64,000 bases of DNA from Sinisalibacter aestuarii (GTDB lineage Bacteria > Pseudomonadota > Alphaproteobacteria > Rhodobacterales > Rhodobacteraceae), in NCBI RefSeq assembly GCF_027923545.1, contig NZ_BROH01000009.1, positions 108,422 through 172,421 on the forward strand, read 5' to 3'. Numbering within the stretch: the first letter of the stretch is position 1; every line of letters begins with the position of its first letter. Below, piece after piece: positions 8,596 to 17,692 of the stretch. The notes beneath the pieces were generated by a model. It was not told the DNA's origin and did not search any database. It worked only from the letters and a program-made list of their open reading frames with translations. The translations under genes were made by a program, and so were the position numbers.

Positions 8596-9195
8596 TCACA
8601 TCCGCGAGGCGACGTTTTCCCAGTTGACCAGCTTGTCGAGGAAGTTGGTGAGGTAGGCCGGGCGCTTGTTGCGGAAGTCGATGTAGTAGGAATGCTCCCA
8701 CACGTCGCAGCCGAGCAGCGCGGTCTGGCCGAAGCAGAGCGGGTTCACGCCGTTCTCGGTCTTGGTGACTTTCAGCGACCCGTCGGCATCCTTCACCAGC
8801 CAGGCCCAGCCCGAGCCGAACTGGCCGGCACCGGCGGCGGCGAAGTCTTCCTTGAACTTGTCGACCGAGCCGAAGGTCTCGACCAGCGCCTTTTCCAGCT
8901 CGCCCGGCATTTTCGTCTCGCCTGGCCCCATCATTTCCCAGAACTGGGTGTGGTTCCAGTGCTGCGAGGCGTTGTTGAAGATACCGTTCTGCGCCACGGC
9001 GCCGGCCTGGTAGGTGCCTTTGACGATGTCTTCGAGCGATTTGCCCTCCCACTCGGTGCCCGCGATCAGCTTCGAGCCGTTATCGACATAGGCTTTGTGG
9101 TGCAGGTCGTGGTGGTATTCCATCGTCTCCGCCGACATGCCGAGATCGGCGAGCGCGTCATGGGCATAGGGAAGGTCGGGAAGGGTGAAGGTCAT
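8596..9195 (-). CDS. sodB: Superoxide dismutase, Fe/Mn type
   Basis: 199 residues, full length for the family. The protein converts superoxide to hydrogen peroxide and oxygen in the cytoplasm. Conserved parts are the N-terminal DLPYAHDAL, the metal-binding His in MEYHHDLHHKAYVDN, NHTQFWEMM, the AGAGQFGSGWAWLV strand, and the C-terminal metal site DVWEHSYYIDFRNKRPAYL with its Asp and His ligands. The overall pattern (QNGIFNNASQHWNHT, Gly77/Gln-type active site, AGQFGSGW) is closer to Fe-SOD than Mn-SOD, but metal preference cannot be fixed from sequence. The ATG is preceded by GGGAG. It is a single-gene unit with its own terminator. Confidence 0.95.
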   Translation of the reverse strand: MTFTLPDLPYAHDALADLGMSAETMEYHHDLHHKAYVDNGSKLIAGTEWEGKSLEDIVKGTYQAGAVAQNGIFNNASQHWNHTQFWEMMGPGETKMPGELEKALVETFGSVDKFKEDFAAAGAGQFGSGWAWLVKDADGSLKVTKTENGVNPLCFGQTALLGCDVWEHSYYIDFRNKRPAYLTNFLDKLVNWENVASRM

Positions 9196-9258
9196 GGGGG
9201 GTCTCCCTGTTCTGATCGTTTCTCTCAGGTACTAGATGGTCCACCCGGGGGGGAAAGG

Positions 9259-10071
9259 TCAAGGACTCCCGCGCAAACTTTCCCGCGAGACCGGCAATCT
9301 CCAGGCGACGAGAGCGGCAAGGCAGAGGCCGGCCAGCACCACCAGCGCCTCCGGCCGCGCGGCGAAGGCGAGCGAATTGTCGATCGTCACGATCCCCGGC
9401 GTGAGCAATGGCCAGGCGAGCGTATTGGCGACGCCATGGGCGATCACCGCCGGCCAGAACGAGCCGGTGCGCCTCCGCCAGACACCGTAGAGCAGCGCCA
9501 TCGCCACCATCGCCACGAAGAACAGCAGGAAGAACAGCGGCAGCGGCAGGGTGGTGTAGCCCGGCTGCGACAGCACGTAGCCGACATGCCAGGCCCACCA
9601 GATCACCGCCACGAGCAGGTGGCGCGGCAGCGCCGGCAGGCCGAGGCTTTCGAGCCGCGGTTCGAGATAGCCCCGCCAGCTGAATTCCTCGGAGAAGGCA
9701 TAGATCAGCACCACCGGCGCGCCGGTGAGCACCGCCATGGCCAGCGCCCTGCCCCAGCCCGGCTGGAACTGGACCACGCTCAGCGCCGCGCCGATACCGA
9801 GACCGAGGGCAAAGAGCACCGGGAACAGCAGGAGCGCTGTGAGATAGACGCCCGGATGCGCCCGCAGCCCCGGGCGGAAGCCGGCATCGCCCCAGCCATC
9901 GCCCGCAAACAGCCGCATCCCCAGCGTGACCAGCAGCGGCGACAGGATGAACAACAGCCCGCCAAGGCCCTGAACCGCGAAATAGTTGAGCCCGGCGATA
10001 TTGCCGATGCCGAGCACCAGAAGCGTGAAAATCACGATATTGCGCCAGCGCGCCGGTGAGGTCTTAGCCAT
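9259..10071 (-). CDS. CPBP-family intramembrane metalloprotease (Abi/CAAX protease)
   Basis: 270 residues with about eight hydrophobic helices. The three family motifs are present: EEFSWRGYLEPRL (EExxxR), a helix with HxxxxxIWWAWHV, and HGVANTL (HxxxN/B). Members are membrane-embedded glutamate/His proteases related to Rce1; in bacteria substrates are mostly unknown, some giving bacteriocin self-immunity. The ATG at 10071 has GGAG eight bases ahead and overlaps the end of the PadR regulator gene by eight bases (ATGGCTAA), so the two genes form one coupled unit. The substrate is unknown. Confidence 0.88.
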   Translation of the reverse strand: MAKTSPARWRNIVIFTLLVLGIGNIAGLNYFAVQGLGGLLFILSPLLVTLGMRLFAGDGWGDAGFRPGLRAHPGVYLTALLLFPVLFALGLGIGAALSVVQFQPGWGRALAMAVLTGAPVVLIYAFSEEFSWRGYLEPRLESLGLPALPRHLLVAVIWWAWHVGYVLSQPGYTTLPLPLFFLLFFVAMVAMALLYGVWRRRTGSFWPAVIAHGVANTLAWPLLTPGIVTIDNSLAFAARPEALVVLAGLCLAALVAWRLPVSRESLRGSP

Positions 10072-10603
10072 CCTGTTCTCCAATTTCATTGAGCAGCGCC
10101 GCCGCCCAGTCGCGCTCGGCCCTGGCATGGGCGGCGCCGTTTTCCTGCGTTGCGAGCCGCAGCCGGCCCTCAAGCCCGGTCTCTGCCGCCTGTTGCGCCT
10201 CGGCGCGCACCTCGTCGAGCGCCGACAGCAGCGCCTCGGCCTCGGCGATCCGGGCGGCAAGAAGCGCGCGCACACCCCCTGCCCCGAGCCGGCCGACGAA
10301 GAACAGCCGCATCAGGAAGGGTTCGCGCGATGGGGTGATGCCGATCGGTTCGGCCAGCCAGCGGTCAAGCTCGGCCAGCCCTTCGGGGCGGATCGAATGC
10401 ACCTGACGGTTCGGCTTGGCGGTTTGTTCCTCGGTCTCGACCGCGACCAGCCCGTCCGCCACCAACCCCGACAAGGTGCGGTAGATCTGCGCCTGGTCGG
10501 CGGGCCAGAAATGGCTGACCGAGCGGGCCATGTGCCGTTTCAGATCATAGCCCGTCATCGGGCAATGGGCGAGGAATCCGAGAATCGCGTGACGTAGAGA
10601 CAT
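10064..10603 (-). CDS. PadR-family transcriptional regulator
   Basis: 179 residues. The N-terminal winged helix (SLRHAILGFLAHCPMTGYDLKRHM ... YRTLSGLVADGLVAVE) is the PadR fold, and a C-terminal part of long helices (about 95-175, Ala/Glu/Arg-rich, coiled-coil-like) fits the Vir_act_alpha_C dimerisation domain. PadR proteins are usually ligand-responsive repressors of a nearby gene, here most likely the coupled CPBP protease gene. The start at 10603 follows AAGGG; an ATG at 10621 has no ribosome site and lies inside a palindromic region. The promoter must sit in the 42 bases up to the soxG stop, where an inverted repeat is found. Confidence 0.88.
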   Translation of the reverse strand: MSLRHAILGFLAHCPMTGYDLKRHMARSVSHFWPADQAQIYRTLSGLVADGLVAVETEEQTAKPNRQVHSIRPEGLAELDRWLAEPIGITPSREPFLMRLFFVGRLGAGGVRALLAARIAEAEALLSALDEVRAEAQQAAETGLEGRLRLATQENGAAHARAERDWAAALLNEIGEQDG

Positions 10604-10611
10604 GCCGCCCT

Positions 10612-10645
10612 TATAGGACATATCTCATATATGACAAGTCCTATA
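10612..10645. promoter_or_regulatory. Probable PadR autoregulatory operator/promoter
   Basis: In the 42-base gap between soxG and padR there is an inverted repeat TATAGGAC (10612-10619) and GTCCTATA (10638-10645), with a second palindrome CATATATG (10626-10633) near its centre. This AT-rich island in GC-rich DNA overlaps the only possible padR promoter, which fits self-repression. Binding is inferred, not shown. Confidence 0.55.
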
Positions 10646-11218
10646 TCAGCCGTCGAACAGACCCACCTCGCCGCCCGGCCGCGCCGCGTTGGAGAGCAGC
10701 GTGAACACGTAGTCGGCCACCGAGCGGAAGGCGATCACCTCGAAGCTCGTCTCGTCGGGCATATGGAACCCGGCGGCGACCTGTTGCAGCCGCGTGCGGC
10801 GCATCTGGCCGGGGCCGAACGCGCCGGGGCTTACATCCGCCGGGGTGAGCTTGGCGATCACCTCGCGCGCCTGTGTGCCGGTGACGCGCAGCACCACGCG
10901 GGCATCGGAGACATTCGCCACCAGCGCGTGCTGGCCCGCCAGCGCCTCGGTGAGCGCGGCGGTCAGCCCCGGCGCCTCGTCATAGCCGCAGAACAGCAGG
11001 AGTTCATCGGGCGACATCCAGGCGAGCTTGCGGCCCTTGGCGGCCACGATCGCCCCCTGCCCCGGCAGCGCCACCCCGGTGGCTTTCTTCACAGCCGCCT
11101 TCACCTTCGCCGCGCCCAGATCGCCGCGGATCGTCACCATGCCGGTGAGCCCCGCATCCGACACCTGGCAATAGCCCTCATATGCTGCGCCCGCGAGCGC
11201 CGATACCGCGTCAGACAT
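10646..11218 (-). CDS. soxG: Sarcosine oxidase gamma subunit
   Basis: 190 residues, matching the heterotetrameric sarcosine oxidase gamma subunit. Family stretches seen include LPGQGAIVAAKGRKLAWMSP, DELLLFC, ANVSDARVVLRVTGTQA, and the C-terminal RSVADYVFTLLSNAAR. It packs against the alpha subunit's folate-binding half. It overlaps the end of soxA by eight bases and is the last gene of soxBDAG, which oxidatively demethylates sarcosine to glycine, passing the methyl group to tetrahydrofolate. The padR-protease unit follows on the same strand 42 bases later. Confidence 0.92.
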   Translation of the reverse strand: MSDAVSALAGAAYEGYCQVSDAGLTGMVTIRGDLGAAKVKAAVKKATGVALPGQGAIVAAKGRKLAWMSPDELLLFCGYDEAPGLTAALTEALAGQHALVANVSDARVVLRVTGTQAREVIAKLTPADVSPGAFGPGQMRRTRLQQVAAGFHMPDETSFEVIAFRSVADYVFTLLSNAARPGGEVGLFDG

Positions 11219-14200
11219 CCTGCTTGGCCCCCTCTTTGTCGTAGAACACCGGATCGACGATCTTCGCTTTGATCGCCGGCCCGCCGATGGTGGGGATCGT
11301 CACCACCTCGCCCATCCGCTCCGGCCCATGCGCGACGAGCCCCATGGCGATGCCGCGTTTCAGGGTCGGCGAATAATACGTGGACGTCACCCGCCCCTGC
11401 ATGTTGCGCTGACCATTGGCGTTGCGCCCCTCGGCGACCACGTAAGCGCCATCGGGGATCACGCTGCCATCGAGGGTTTCGAGGCCAACCAGCCGCCAGC
11501 GATCCTCGCTCGCCATGAAGCTGCGGCTCTGCGCCCGCTTGCCGAGATAATCGTCCTTCTTCTTCGAGATCGCCCAGTTCAGCCCGAGATCCTGCGGGAT
11601 CACCGTGCCGTCGGTCTCGTCGCCGATCATGATGAAGCCCTTTTCGGCGCGCAGCACGTGCAGCGTCTCGGTGCCATAGGGCATTATCCCGCGCGTCTGC
11701 CCGGCCTGCCAGAGCCTGTCCCACAGTGCCTGCCCCATCGAGGCCGGCACGGCGATTTCGTAGCTGAGTTCGCCCGAGAACGAGATGCGGAACAGGCGCA
11801 CCGGGAAACCGCCCAGCTCGCCCTCGGCCCATGTCATGAAGGGCAGCGCCTCGCGCGACACATCCATCCCCCCAAGCGCCTCCAGCACCGCGCGCGCCTT
11901 CGGGCCGACCACGGCGATCTGGGCGTATTGCTCGGTCAGGTTGGCGGTGTAGACCCGCCAGTCCCACCATTCGGTTTGCAGCCATTCCTCCATATGGGCA
12001 TGGATGCGGTCGGCCCCGCCGGTGGTGGTGTGGCAAAGCCAGGTGTCGTCATCGAGCCGGGCGACCACGCCATCGTCGATCAGGAAGCCGTTTTCGTTGC
12101 ACATGAGGCCATAGCGGCATTTGCCCACCGGCAGGGTCGACATCATGCCCGTATAGAGCATGTCGAGGAAGCGGCCCGCATCGGGGCCTTTCACCACGAT
12201 CTTGCCCAGCGTCGAGGCGTCGAGCAGGCCGACATTTTCGCGGGTATTGACCACCTCGCGCGTGACCGCATCCGCAGGCGTTTCGGTGCCGCGCAGATAG
12301 GCGTAGGGCCTGCGCCAATGGCCGACAGGCTCCCAATGCGCATGATGCGCCTCGTGCCAGGCGTGGATCGGCGTCTGGCGCACCGGCTGGAACAGCTCGC
12401 CCGCCGCCTCGCCGGCAATCGCGCCGAAGCTGACCGGGGTATAGGGCGGGCGGAAGGTGGTGGTGCCAGTCGCCGGGATCGGCTGGCTCAGGGCCTGAGA
12501 CAAAACCGCGAGGCCGTTGATATTGCTCAGCTTCCCCTGATCCGTGGCCATGCCCAGCGTGGTATAGCGCTTGGTGTGCTCGACGCTCTGATAGCCCTCA
12601 CGCGCGGCAAGCTGCACATCGGACACTTTCACATCGTTCTGGAAATCGAGCCACATCTTGGCGCGTTTCGCCGGGCCTGCGCCCTCGGGCATGATCCAGA
12701 CCGGCGCGATCGGCTGGCTGGCTTCCGCCCCGGCTTTGGGCGCGGCTTTGCGGCTGGCCTTGCCGCCCATGGCCCGGCCCGCCGCCTTGCCCGCCGCGTG
12801 GGCATCGGCCAGCCCCCCGGCCAGCGTGAGCGCTCCCGAGGCGCTGCCGGCGGTGAGGACGAAGCCCGCGCCATCGGCCCCGCTGGGCGCGCGGGCGGGA
12901 TCGGGGCGGAACATCGCGTCCGCCTCGTCCCACAGGAGCTTGCCGCCGCAATGCGACCACAGATGCACCACCGGCGACCAGCCGCCCGACATCGCCACCG
13001 CGTCGCAGGCGATCTCTTCACCCGCGCCGCCATCGCCTTGCTGGCGCACGGCCAGCACGCCGCTCACCCGGTTGCGCCCTTTCACCGCACCGATGCCCCG
13101 GCCTTCGAGCACCGAAATGCCCGCCTCGCGCGCCGCCTGCGCCAGCGGGCTTATCACACTCGCCCGCGCATCGAGCACGGCGGCCACGTCGAGCCCGGCG
13201 GATTTGAAGGCCAGCGCGGTGCGGTAGGCATCGTCGTTATTGGTCACCACCACCACCCGGCGGCCAATGGCGACGCCCCAGTTGACGAGGTAGTCGCGCA
13301 TGGCGCTGGCCAGCATCACGCCGGGCACATCGTTGCCCGCAAAGGCCAGGGGCCGCTCCAGCGCGCCGGTGGCGGTCACGATCCGCCCGGCCCGGATGCG
13401 CCAGAGCCGGTGGCGCGGAGCAGCCTCGCCCGGCGCGTGATCGCCCACCCGCTCATGGGCGATGAGATAGCCGTGATCGTAGACGCCGAAGCCCTGCATG
13501 CGCAGGCGCATCGTCACGTTCGGCGCGGCCTCAAGCTCGGCCACGCTGGCCGAAACCCAGTCTTCCGCCGCCATACCGTCGATCTCGCCGCCATCCACCG
13601 GGGCACGCCCGCCCCAATGGGCCGATTGCTCCAGCAACAGCACCTTCACCCCGGTCGCCGCCGCCGCTTTCGCCGCCGCGAGGCCGGCAACGCCGCCGCC
13701 GACCACCGCCACATCGGCATGATGGTACAGGTGCTCGTACCGGTCCGCATCCGGCTCTTCCGGCACCGCGCCAAGGCCCGCCGATTGCCGGATGAACGGC
13801 TCGAACACCGTTTTCCACGCCGCTGGCGGGGCCATGAAGGTCTTGTAATAAAAGCCTGCCGGCAGGAAGCGGGCGAAGAGCGAATTGACCGCGCCGATAT
13901 CGTATTCCAGCGAGGGCCAGTGGTTCTGGCTCTTCGCCACGAGGCCGGGAAAGATCTCGGTGGTGGTGGCGCGCTGATCGGGCTCGAACCGCCCGCCCTG
14001 CCCCAGCCCGACAAGCGCGTTCGGCTCCTCCGCCCCGGAAGCCACCGCGCCGCGCGGGCGGTGATACTTGAAGCTGCGGCCCAGCATCATCTGATCGGCC
14101 CCGAGCAGGGCCGAGGCCAGCGTATCGCCGGCATAGCCCTTGAAGCTGCGGCCATTGAAGGTGAAGGTCATCGGCTGGCTGCGGTCGATCAGCCGGCCGA

Positions 14201-14222
14201 GGGATTCGAGGCGGGTGCTCAT
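11211..14222 (-). CDS. soxA: Sarcosine oxidase alpha subunit
   Basis: 1003 residues, the usual size. Three parts are visible: an N-terminal ferredoxin-like region (FNGRSFKGYAGDTLASALL), a dinucleotide-binding domain with VAVVGGGVAGLAAAKAA at about residues 170-190, and a C-terminal aminomethyltransferase (GCV_T) domain from about 600 on, with the folate-binding end. In the complex it binds NAD and tetrahydrofolate and forms 5,10-methylene-THF from the group released by the beta subunit. The ATG at 14222 overlaps the soxD stop as ATGA. A longer frame running upstream lies in soxD and is not the start. Confidence 0.95.
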   Translation of the reverse strand: MSTRLESLGRLIDRSQPMTFTFNGRSFKGYAGDTLASALLGADQMMLGRSFKYHRPRGAVASGAEEPNALVGLGQGGRFEPDQRATTTEIFPGLVAKSQNHWPSLEYDIGAVNSLFARFLPAGFYYKTFMAPPAAWKTVFEPFIRQSAGLGAVPEEPDADRYEHLYHHADVAVVGGGVAGLAAAKAAAATGVKVLLLEQSAHWGGRAPVDGGEIDGMAAEDWVSASVAELEAAPNVTMRLRMQGFGVYDHGYLIAHERVGDHAPGEAAPRHRLWRIRAGRIVTATGALERPLAFAGNDVPGVMLASAMRDYLVNWGVAIGRRVVVVTNNDDAYRTALAFKSAGLDVAAVLDARASVISPLAQAAREAGISVLEGRGIGAVKGRNRVSGVLAVRQQGDGGAGEEIACDAVAMSGGWSPVVHLWSHCGGKLLWDEADAMFRPDPARAPSGADGAGFVLTAGSASGALTLAGGLADAHAAGKAAGRAMGGKASRKAAPKAGAEASQPIAPVWIMPEGAGPAKRAKMWLDFQNDVKVSDVQLAAREGYQSVEHTKRYTTLGMATDQGKLSNINGLAVLSQALSQPIPATGTTTFRPPYTPVSFGAIAGEAAGELFQPVRQTPIHAWHEAHHAHWEPVGHWRRPYAYLRGTETPADAVTREVVNTRENVGLLDASTLGKIVVKGPDAGRFLDMLYTGMMSTLPVGKCRYGLMCNENGFLIDDGVVARLDDDTWLCHTTTGGADRIHAHMEEWLQTEWWDWRVYTANLTEQYAQIAVVGPKARAVLEALGGMDVSREALPFMTWAEGELGGFPVRLFRISFSGELSYEIAVPASMGQALWDRLWQAGQTRGIMPYGTETLHVLRAEKGFIMIGDETDGTVIPQDLGLNWAISKKKDDYLGKRAQSRSFMASEDRWRLVGLETLDGSVIPDGAYVVAEGRNANGQRNMQGRVTSTYYSPTLKRGIAMGLVAHGPERMGEVVTIPTIGGPAIKAKIVDPVFYDKEGAKQDV

Positions 14223-14542
14223 TGCCAGCCCTCCCAGCCGGGACATTTCTTTTTGATCTTGGCCACCAGTTCCTTCGGCGGCTCGGAAACCTGCGCGGCA
14301 TAGGTGCCGTAGACTTCCAGCGTGGTCGTGGAACGCGCGGCATGGAACCACTTGCCGCAGCCGGCGCTGTGGCGCCAGCGCTCGAAATGCACGCCCTTGG
14401 GGTTCTTGCGGTCGAACAGGTAGGATTCGAAAGCGTCGTCGGTGCTGCCGACCGTCGCGCGCTTGAGATGCGCCTCGCCGCCGGGGGTGAGTTCGGTTTC
14501 ATCGGCCATGATACCGCAATAGGGGCATTCAAGGATCAGCAT
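14219..14542 (-). CDS. soxD: Sarcosine oxidase delta subunit
   Basis: 107 residues. The delta subunit is a small zinc protein: MLILECPYCG gives the CxxC pair, and CGKWFHAARSTTT includes the further Cys/His ligands. The central FLFDRKNPKGVHFERWRH-like segment (here YLFDRKNPKGVHFERW) is highly conserved in the family. It is structural, needed for assembly of the four-subunit enzyme. It overlaps soxA by ATGA. The gap to soxB upstream is unusually long for this operon (154 bases) and full of palindromes. Confidence 0.94.
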   Translation of the reverse strand: MLILECPYCGIMADETELTPGGEAHLKRATVGSTDDAFESYLFDRKNPKGVHFERWRHSAGCGKWFHAARSTTTLEVYGTYAAQVSEPPKELVAKIKKKCPGWEGWQ

Positions 14543-14575
14543 GGCTTTGCCTCCGTCATCGTCCCGCCGGTCGCG

Positions 14576-14695
14576 CCGGAAACCTGGCAGGTTTCCGGGC
14601 CGTTTTCTTTCAAAGAAAACCGCCGCTGCCGGTTTCCTTCCCGCGATGCCGGGGACATTCGAATGTCCCCGGCAAATGTCTTCGAAGACATTTGC
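14576..14695. repeat. Cluster of four adjacent palindromes between soxB and soxD
   Basis: Four inverted repeats stand almost end to end. 14576-14598: 9-bp arms (CCGGAAACC/GGTTTCCGG). 14602-14620: GTTTTCTTT/AAAGAAAAC with one base between. 14648-14673: perfect 26-base palindrome centred on TTCGAA, with GCCGGGGACA arms. 14672-14695: perfect 24-base palindrome, also centred on TTCGAA, with GCAAATGTC arms. They lie inside the operon, so they would form RNA hairpins in the soxBDAG transcript and may set relative expression of soxB and soxDAG or protect the soxB 3' end. Confidence 0.8.
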
Positions 14696-14696
14696 A

Positions 14697-15944
14697 TCAA
14701 TGCGCCACCCCCGCCGCCACGCTTTCGTCGATGAACCGGCCCTCGCGGAAGCGATCCAGCCCGAACGCCGCCGCCAGCGGCCCCGGCGCATCCTTCGCCA
14801 CCAGTTCGGCCATCGCCCAGCCGGAACCGGGGATCGACTTGAAGCCGCCGGTACCCCAGCCTGCGTTGACGTAGATGCCGCCGACCGGGGTTTTCGACAG
14901 GATCGGCGAGCGGTCGCCGGTCATGTCGACGATCCCGCCCCATTGCCGCATCATCTTCAGCCGCGACAGCATCGGGAAGGTTTCGACCAGCGCGCGCACC
15001 GTCTCCTCGACATGGTGGAAGCTGCCCCGCTGGGTGTAGTTGTTGAACCCGTCGGTGCCGCCGCCGATCACCATCTCGCCCTTGTCGGACTGGCTCATGT
15101 AGCCATGCACGGTGTTGGCCATCACCACCACGTCCATCGCCGGCTTGATCGGCTCGGACACGAGCGCCTGCAGCGCCACGCTTTCGATCGGCAGGCGGAA
15201 CCCGGCCATCCCGGCCAGTTCCGACGAATGCCCGGCCACCACCAGCGCCAGCTTGGCCGTCTCGATCCGGCCCTTGGTGGTATTCACCGCCTTCACCGCG
15301 CCGTCCTCGGTCTCGATCCCCGTCACGGCGCAGTTCTGGATGATGTCCATCCCCATCGCGCTGCAGGCCCGGGCATAGGCCCAGGCCACGGCATCGTGGC
15401 GCGCGGTGCCGCCGCGCGGCTGCCAGAGCCCGCCCAGCACCGGGTAGCGGGGGCCGTCGAGCCTGATGATCGGCACCAGCTCCTTCACCCGCTGCGGGCC
15501 GATCCACTCGGTCGCCACGCCCTGCAGCGCATTGGCATGCGCCGTGCGCTGGTAGCCGCGCACCTCGTGATGGGTCTGGGCCAGCATGATCACGCCGCGC
15601 GGGCTGAACATCACGTTCATGTTCAGATCCTGGCTCATCGTCTCGTAGAGCGAGCGGGCCTTTTCATAGATCGCCGCCGAGGGGTCTTGCAGGTAATTGG
15701 ACCGGATGATCGTGGTGTTGCGCCCGGTATTGCCGCCACCGAGCCAGCCCTTTTCGATCACCGCGACGTTTTTGATCCCGTGGTTCTTGCCCAGATAATA
15801 GGCCGTGGCGAGACCATGGCCGCCCGCGCCGACCACGATCGCGTCGTAGCGCTTTTTCGGCTCGGGGCTGGCCCAGGCGCGTTCCCAGCCGGTGTGATAG
15901 CGCAGGCCCTCGCGGGCGATGGCAAAGGCGGAATAGCGTCTCAT
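14697..15944 (-). CDS. soxB: Sarcosine oxidase beta subunit
   Basis: 415 residues, full length. It is the catalytic flavoprotein: the N-terminal FAD-binding fold reads AIVVGAGGHGLATAYYLGK, followed by NTGRNTTIIRSNYL. The His in ARHDAVAWAYARA, the region that carries covalent FMN in characterised enzymes, and the C-terminal GWGTGGFKSIPGSGWAMAELV are family features. It dehydrogenates sarcosine in the first step of the complex. The ATG at 15944 starts MRRYSAFAIAREGLRYHTGW, as in relatives. It heads the operon; the 188-base gap to the divergent ccmI holds its promoter. No glyA or folate gene is adjacent in the window. Confidence 0.95.
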   Translation of the reverse strand: MRRYSAFAIAREGLRYHTGWERAWASPEPKKRYDAIVVGAGGHGLATAYYLGKNHGIKNVAVIEKGWLGGGNTGRNTTIIRSNYLQDPSAAIYEKARSLYETMSQDLNMNVMFSPRGVIMLAQTHHEVRGYQRTAHANALQGVATEWIGPQRVKELVPIIRLDGPRYPVLGGLWQPRGGTARHDAVAWAYARACSAMGMDIIQNCAVTGIETEDGAVKAVNTTKGRIETAKLALVVAGHSSELAGMAGFRLPIESVALQALVSEPIKPAMDVVVMANTVHGYMSQSDKGEMVIGGGTDGFNNYTQRGSFHHVEETVRALVETFPMLSRLKMMRQWGGIVDMTGDRSPILSKTPVGGIYVNAGWGTGGFKSIPGSGWAMAELVAKDAPGPLAAAFGLDRFREGRFIDESVAAGVAH

Positions 15945-16132
15945 GAGACAGACCCCGTGCAAGCTTTCGTGCCGCGACCATAGCGCGTTCGCGCGCCGTG
16001 CCAATGCGACGAGCGGCCATCGGCCTTCCAGAAGCGACATCAACTTTGCGCGTGTCCCCGAGACCGGGCGTCGCAGGGGCTTTTGCCCGGCCCCCGGCTT
16101 CTATAGATGGGGGGCAGTACACAGGAGTAGAC

Positions 16133-17692
16133 ATGATCGGTTTCTGGATCCTGGCGGGGCTCGCCATCGTGGTCACCATCGCCGTGCTCGGCTACGCGCT
16201 CGTCGCGGGCAAGGAAAACGCCGAGGCGACGGCGGCCTATGATGTGCGCGTCTACCGCGACCAGCTTAAAGAGCTGGAGCGCGACGTGGCGCGCGGGGTG
16301 ATCGGGGCGGAGGAAGCCCAGCGCGCGAAGGTGGAAATCTCGCGCCGCCTGCTGGACGCCGACCGCAAGGCGCAGGCTGGCAGCAGCGCGGGCAAGGCCC
16401 CGACAGGGCTGACCTGGAGCGCGCTTGCGCTGTCGGTGGCAGTGATCCTTGGCGGCGGGCTGTGGCTCTATGCCGATATGGGCGCGCCGGGCTATCCCGA
16501 CATGCCGCTCGAAGGGCGCAAGGCCACCGCCGAGGAACTGCGCGAGACCCGGCCAGGCCAGGCCGAGGCCGAGGCCGACATGCCCGAATGGGCCGGGCCG
16601 CCGCCCGAGGCGCCGGCGGATTATCTCGACCTGGTCGACCGTCTGCGCGCCGCCGTGGCCGAGCACCCCGAGGATCTGCAGGGCCAGACGCTGCTGGCCC
16701 AGCACGAGGGCGCGATCGGCAATTTCAGCGCCGCGCGGGCGGCGATGGCGCAGGTGATCGCGCTGAAGGGCGAGACCGCCGCGCCGGACGAGTACTCGAA
16801 ATACGCCGATCTGATGGTGCTGGCGGCGGGCGGCTATGTGTCGCCCGAAGCCGAAGCCGCGATCACCACCGCGCTGGCGGGCAACCCGCAAGACCCGGTG
16901 GCGCTCTACTATGCCGGTCTGATGAACGCCCAGATCGGCCGGCCCGATATCGCCTTCCCGATCTGGCGCGACCTGCTGGAGCGCTCCGACCCGTCGGAGC
17001 CCTGGGTGGCGCCGATCCTGTCGGAAATCGGCCAGCTCGCCGCGCTGGCCGGGGTCGATTACACGCCGCCGCAACTGCAATCGACGATGTCCGGCCCCTC
17101 CGCCGCCGATATCGCCGCCTCCGAGGATATGTCGCCCGAAGAGCGTGACGAGATGATCGCGGGCATGGTCGACCGGCTGATGGAGCGTCTGGCCACCCAG
17201 GGCGGCCCGGCGACGGACTGGGCCCGGCTGATCGGCGCGCTCGGCGTGACGGGCGACACCGAACGCGCCGCCGCGATCTGGGGCGAGGCGCGCAACGTCT
17301 TCGCAGGCCGGGCCGACGATCTCGCTGCCATCGACGCCGCCGCCGCCGAGGCGGGGCTCACCGAGGCCACCCCGTTCGACGCGCCGCAGGGCGATGCGGG
17401 CGCCCCCGCCCTGTCCGGCCCGTCGCAGGACGACATGGAGGCCGCCGCCGAGATGACGCCCGAGGAACGCACCGAGATGATCGAGGGCATGGTAACCCGG
17501 CTCGAAGACGAGCTGTTGACCGATGGCGGCCCGCCCGAGCGCTGGGTCCAGCTTTTCAACGTGCTGGGCGTGCTGGGCGACAGCGCGCGCGCCAAAGCCG
17601 CCTGGGAGGCCGCCGAGGCGGCCTATGCCGACGATACGGCGGCGCTGGCGCAGATCCACGCCGCCGCCCGCGCCGTGGGGGCGGTGGAGTGA
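16133..17692 (+). CDS. ccmI: Cytochrome c biogenesis protein CcmI (CycH)
   Basis: 519 residues. Two N-terminal membrane helices (about 2-22 and 88-112) flank a cytoplasmic loop with a leucine-zipper-like helix ([15 protein letters not shown]); the C-terminal part is a periplasmic TPR domain that binds apocytochrome c and feeds it to CcmFH haem ligation. The last 200 residues hold two similar blocks starting [17 protein letters not shown] and [17 protein letters not shown], each about 85 residues, an internal duplication. The ATG follows AGGAG by five bases. No other ccm gene is adjacent, which is normal in Rhodobacterales. The stop overlaps ruvX as GTGA. Confidence 0.9.
   Translation: MIGFWILAGLAIVVTIAVLGYALVAGKENAEATAAYDVRVYRDQLKELERDVARGVIGAEEAQRAKVEISRRLLDADRKAQAGSSAGKAPTGLTWSALALSVAVILGGGLWLYADMGAPGYPDMPLEGRKATAEELRETRPGQAEAEADMPEWAGPPPEAPADYLDLVDRLRAAVAEHPEDLQGQTLLAQHEGAIGNFSAARAAMAQVIALKGETAAPDEYSKYADLMVLAAGGYVSPEAEAAITTALAGNPQDPVALYYAGLMNAQIGRPDIAFPIWRDLLERSDPSEPWVAPILSEIGQLAALAGVDYTPPQLQSTMSGPSAADIAASEDMSPEERDEMIAGMVDRLMERLATQGGPATDWARLIGALGVTGDTERAAAIWGEARNVFAGRADDLAAIDAAAAEAGLTEATPFDAPQGDAGAPALSGPSQDDMEAAAEMTPEERTEMIEGMVTRLEDELLTDGGPPERWVQLFNVLGVLGDSARAKAAWEAAEAAYADDTAALAQIHAAARAVGAVE

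Noticed and set aside
6920..9052. Minus-strand frame of 710 codons across tnaA
   Set aside because: It covers both tnaA (antisense) and part of sodB out of frame, which no real gene would do.
11328..14303. Plus-strand open frame of 991 codons opposite soxA
   Set aside because: It is the antisense of a clear 1003-residue family member, rich in His/Arg/Gln/Ala with no motif; long antisense frames are usual in GC-rich DNA with biased third positions.
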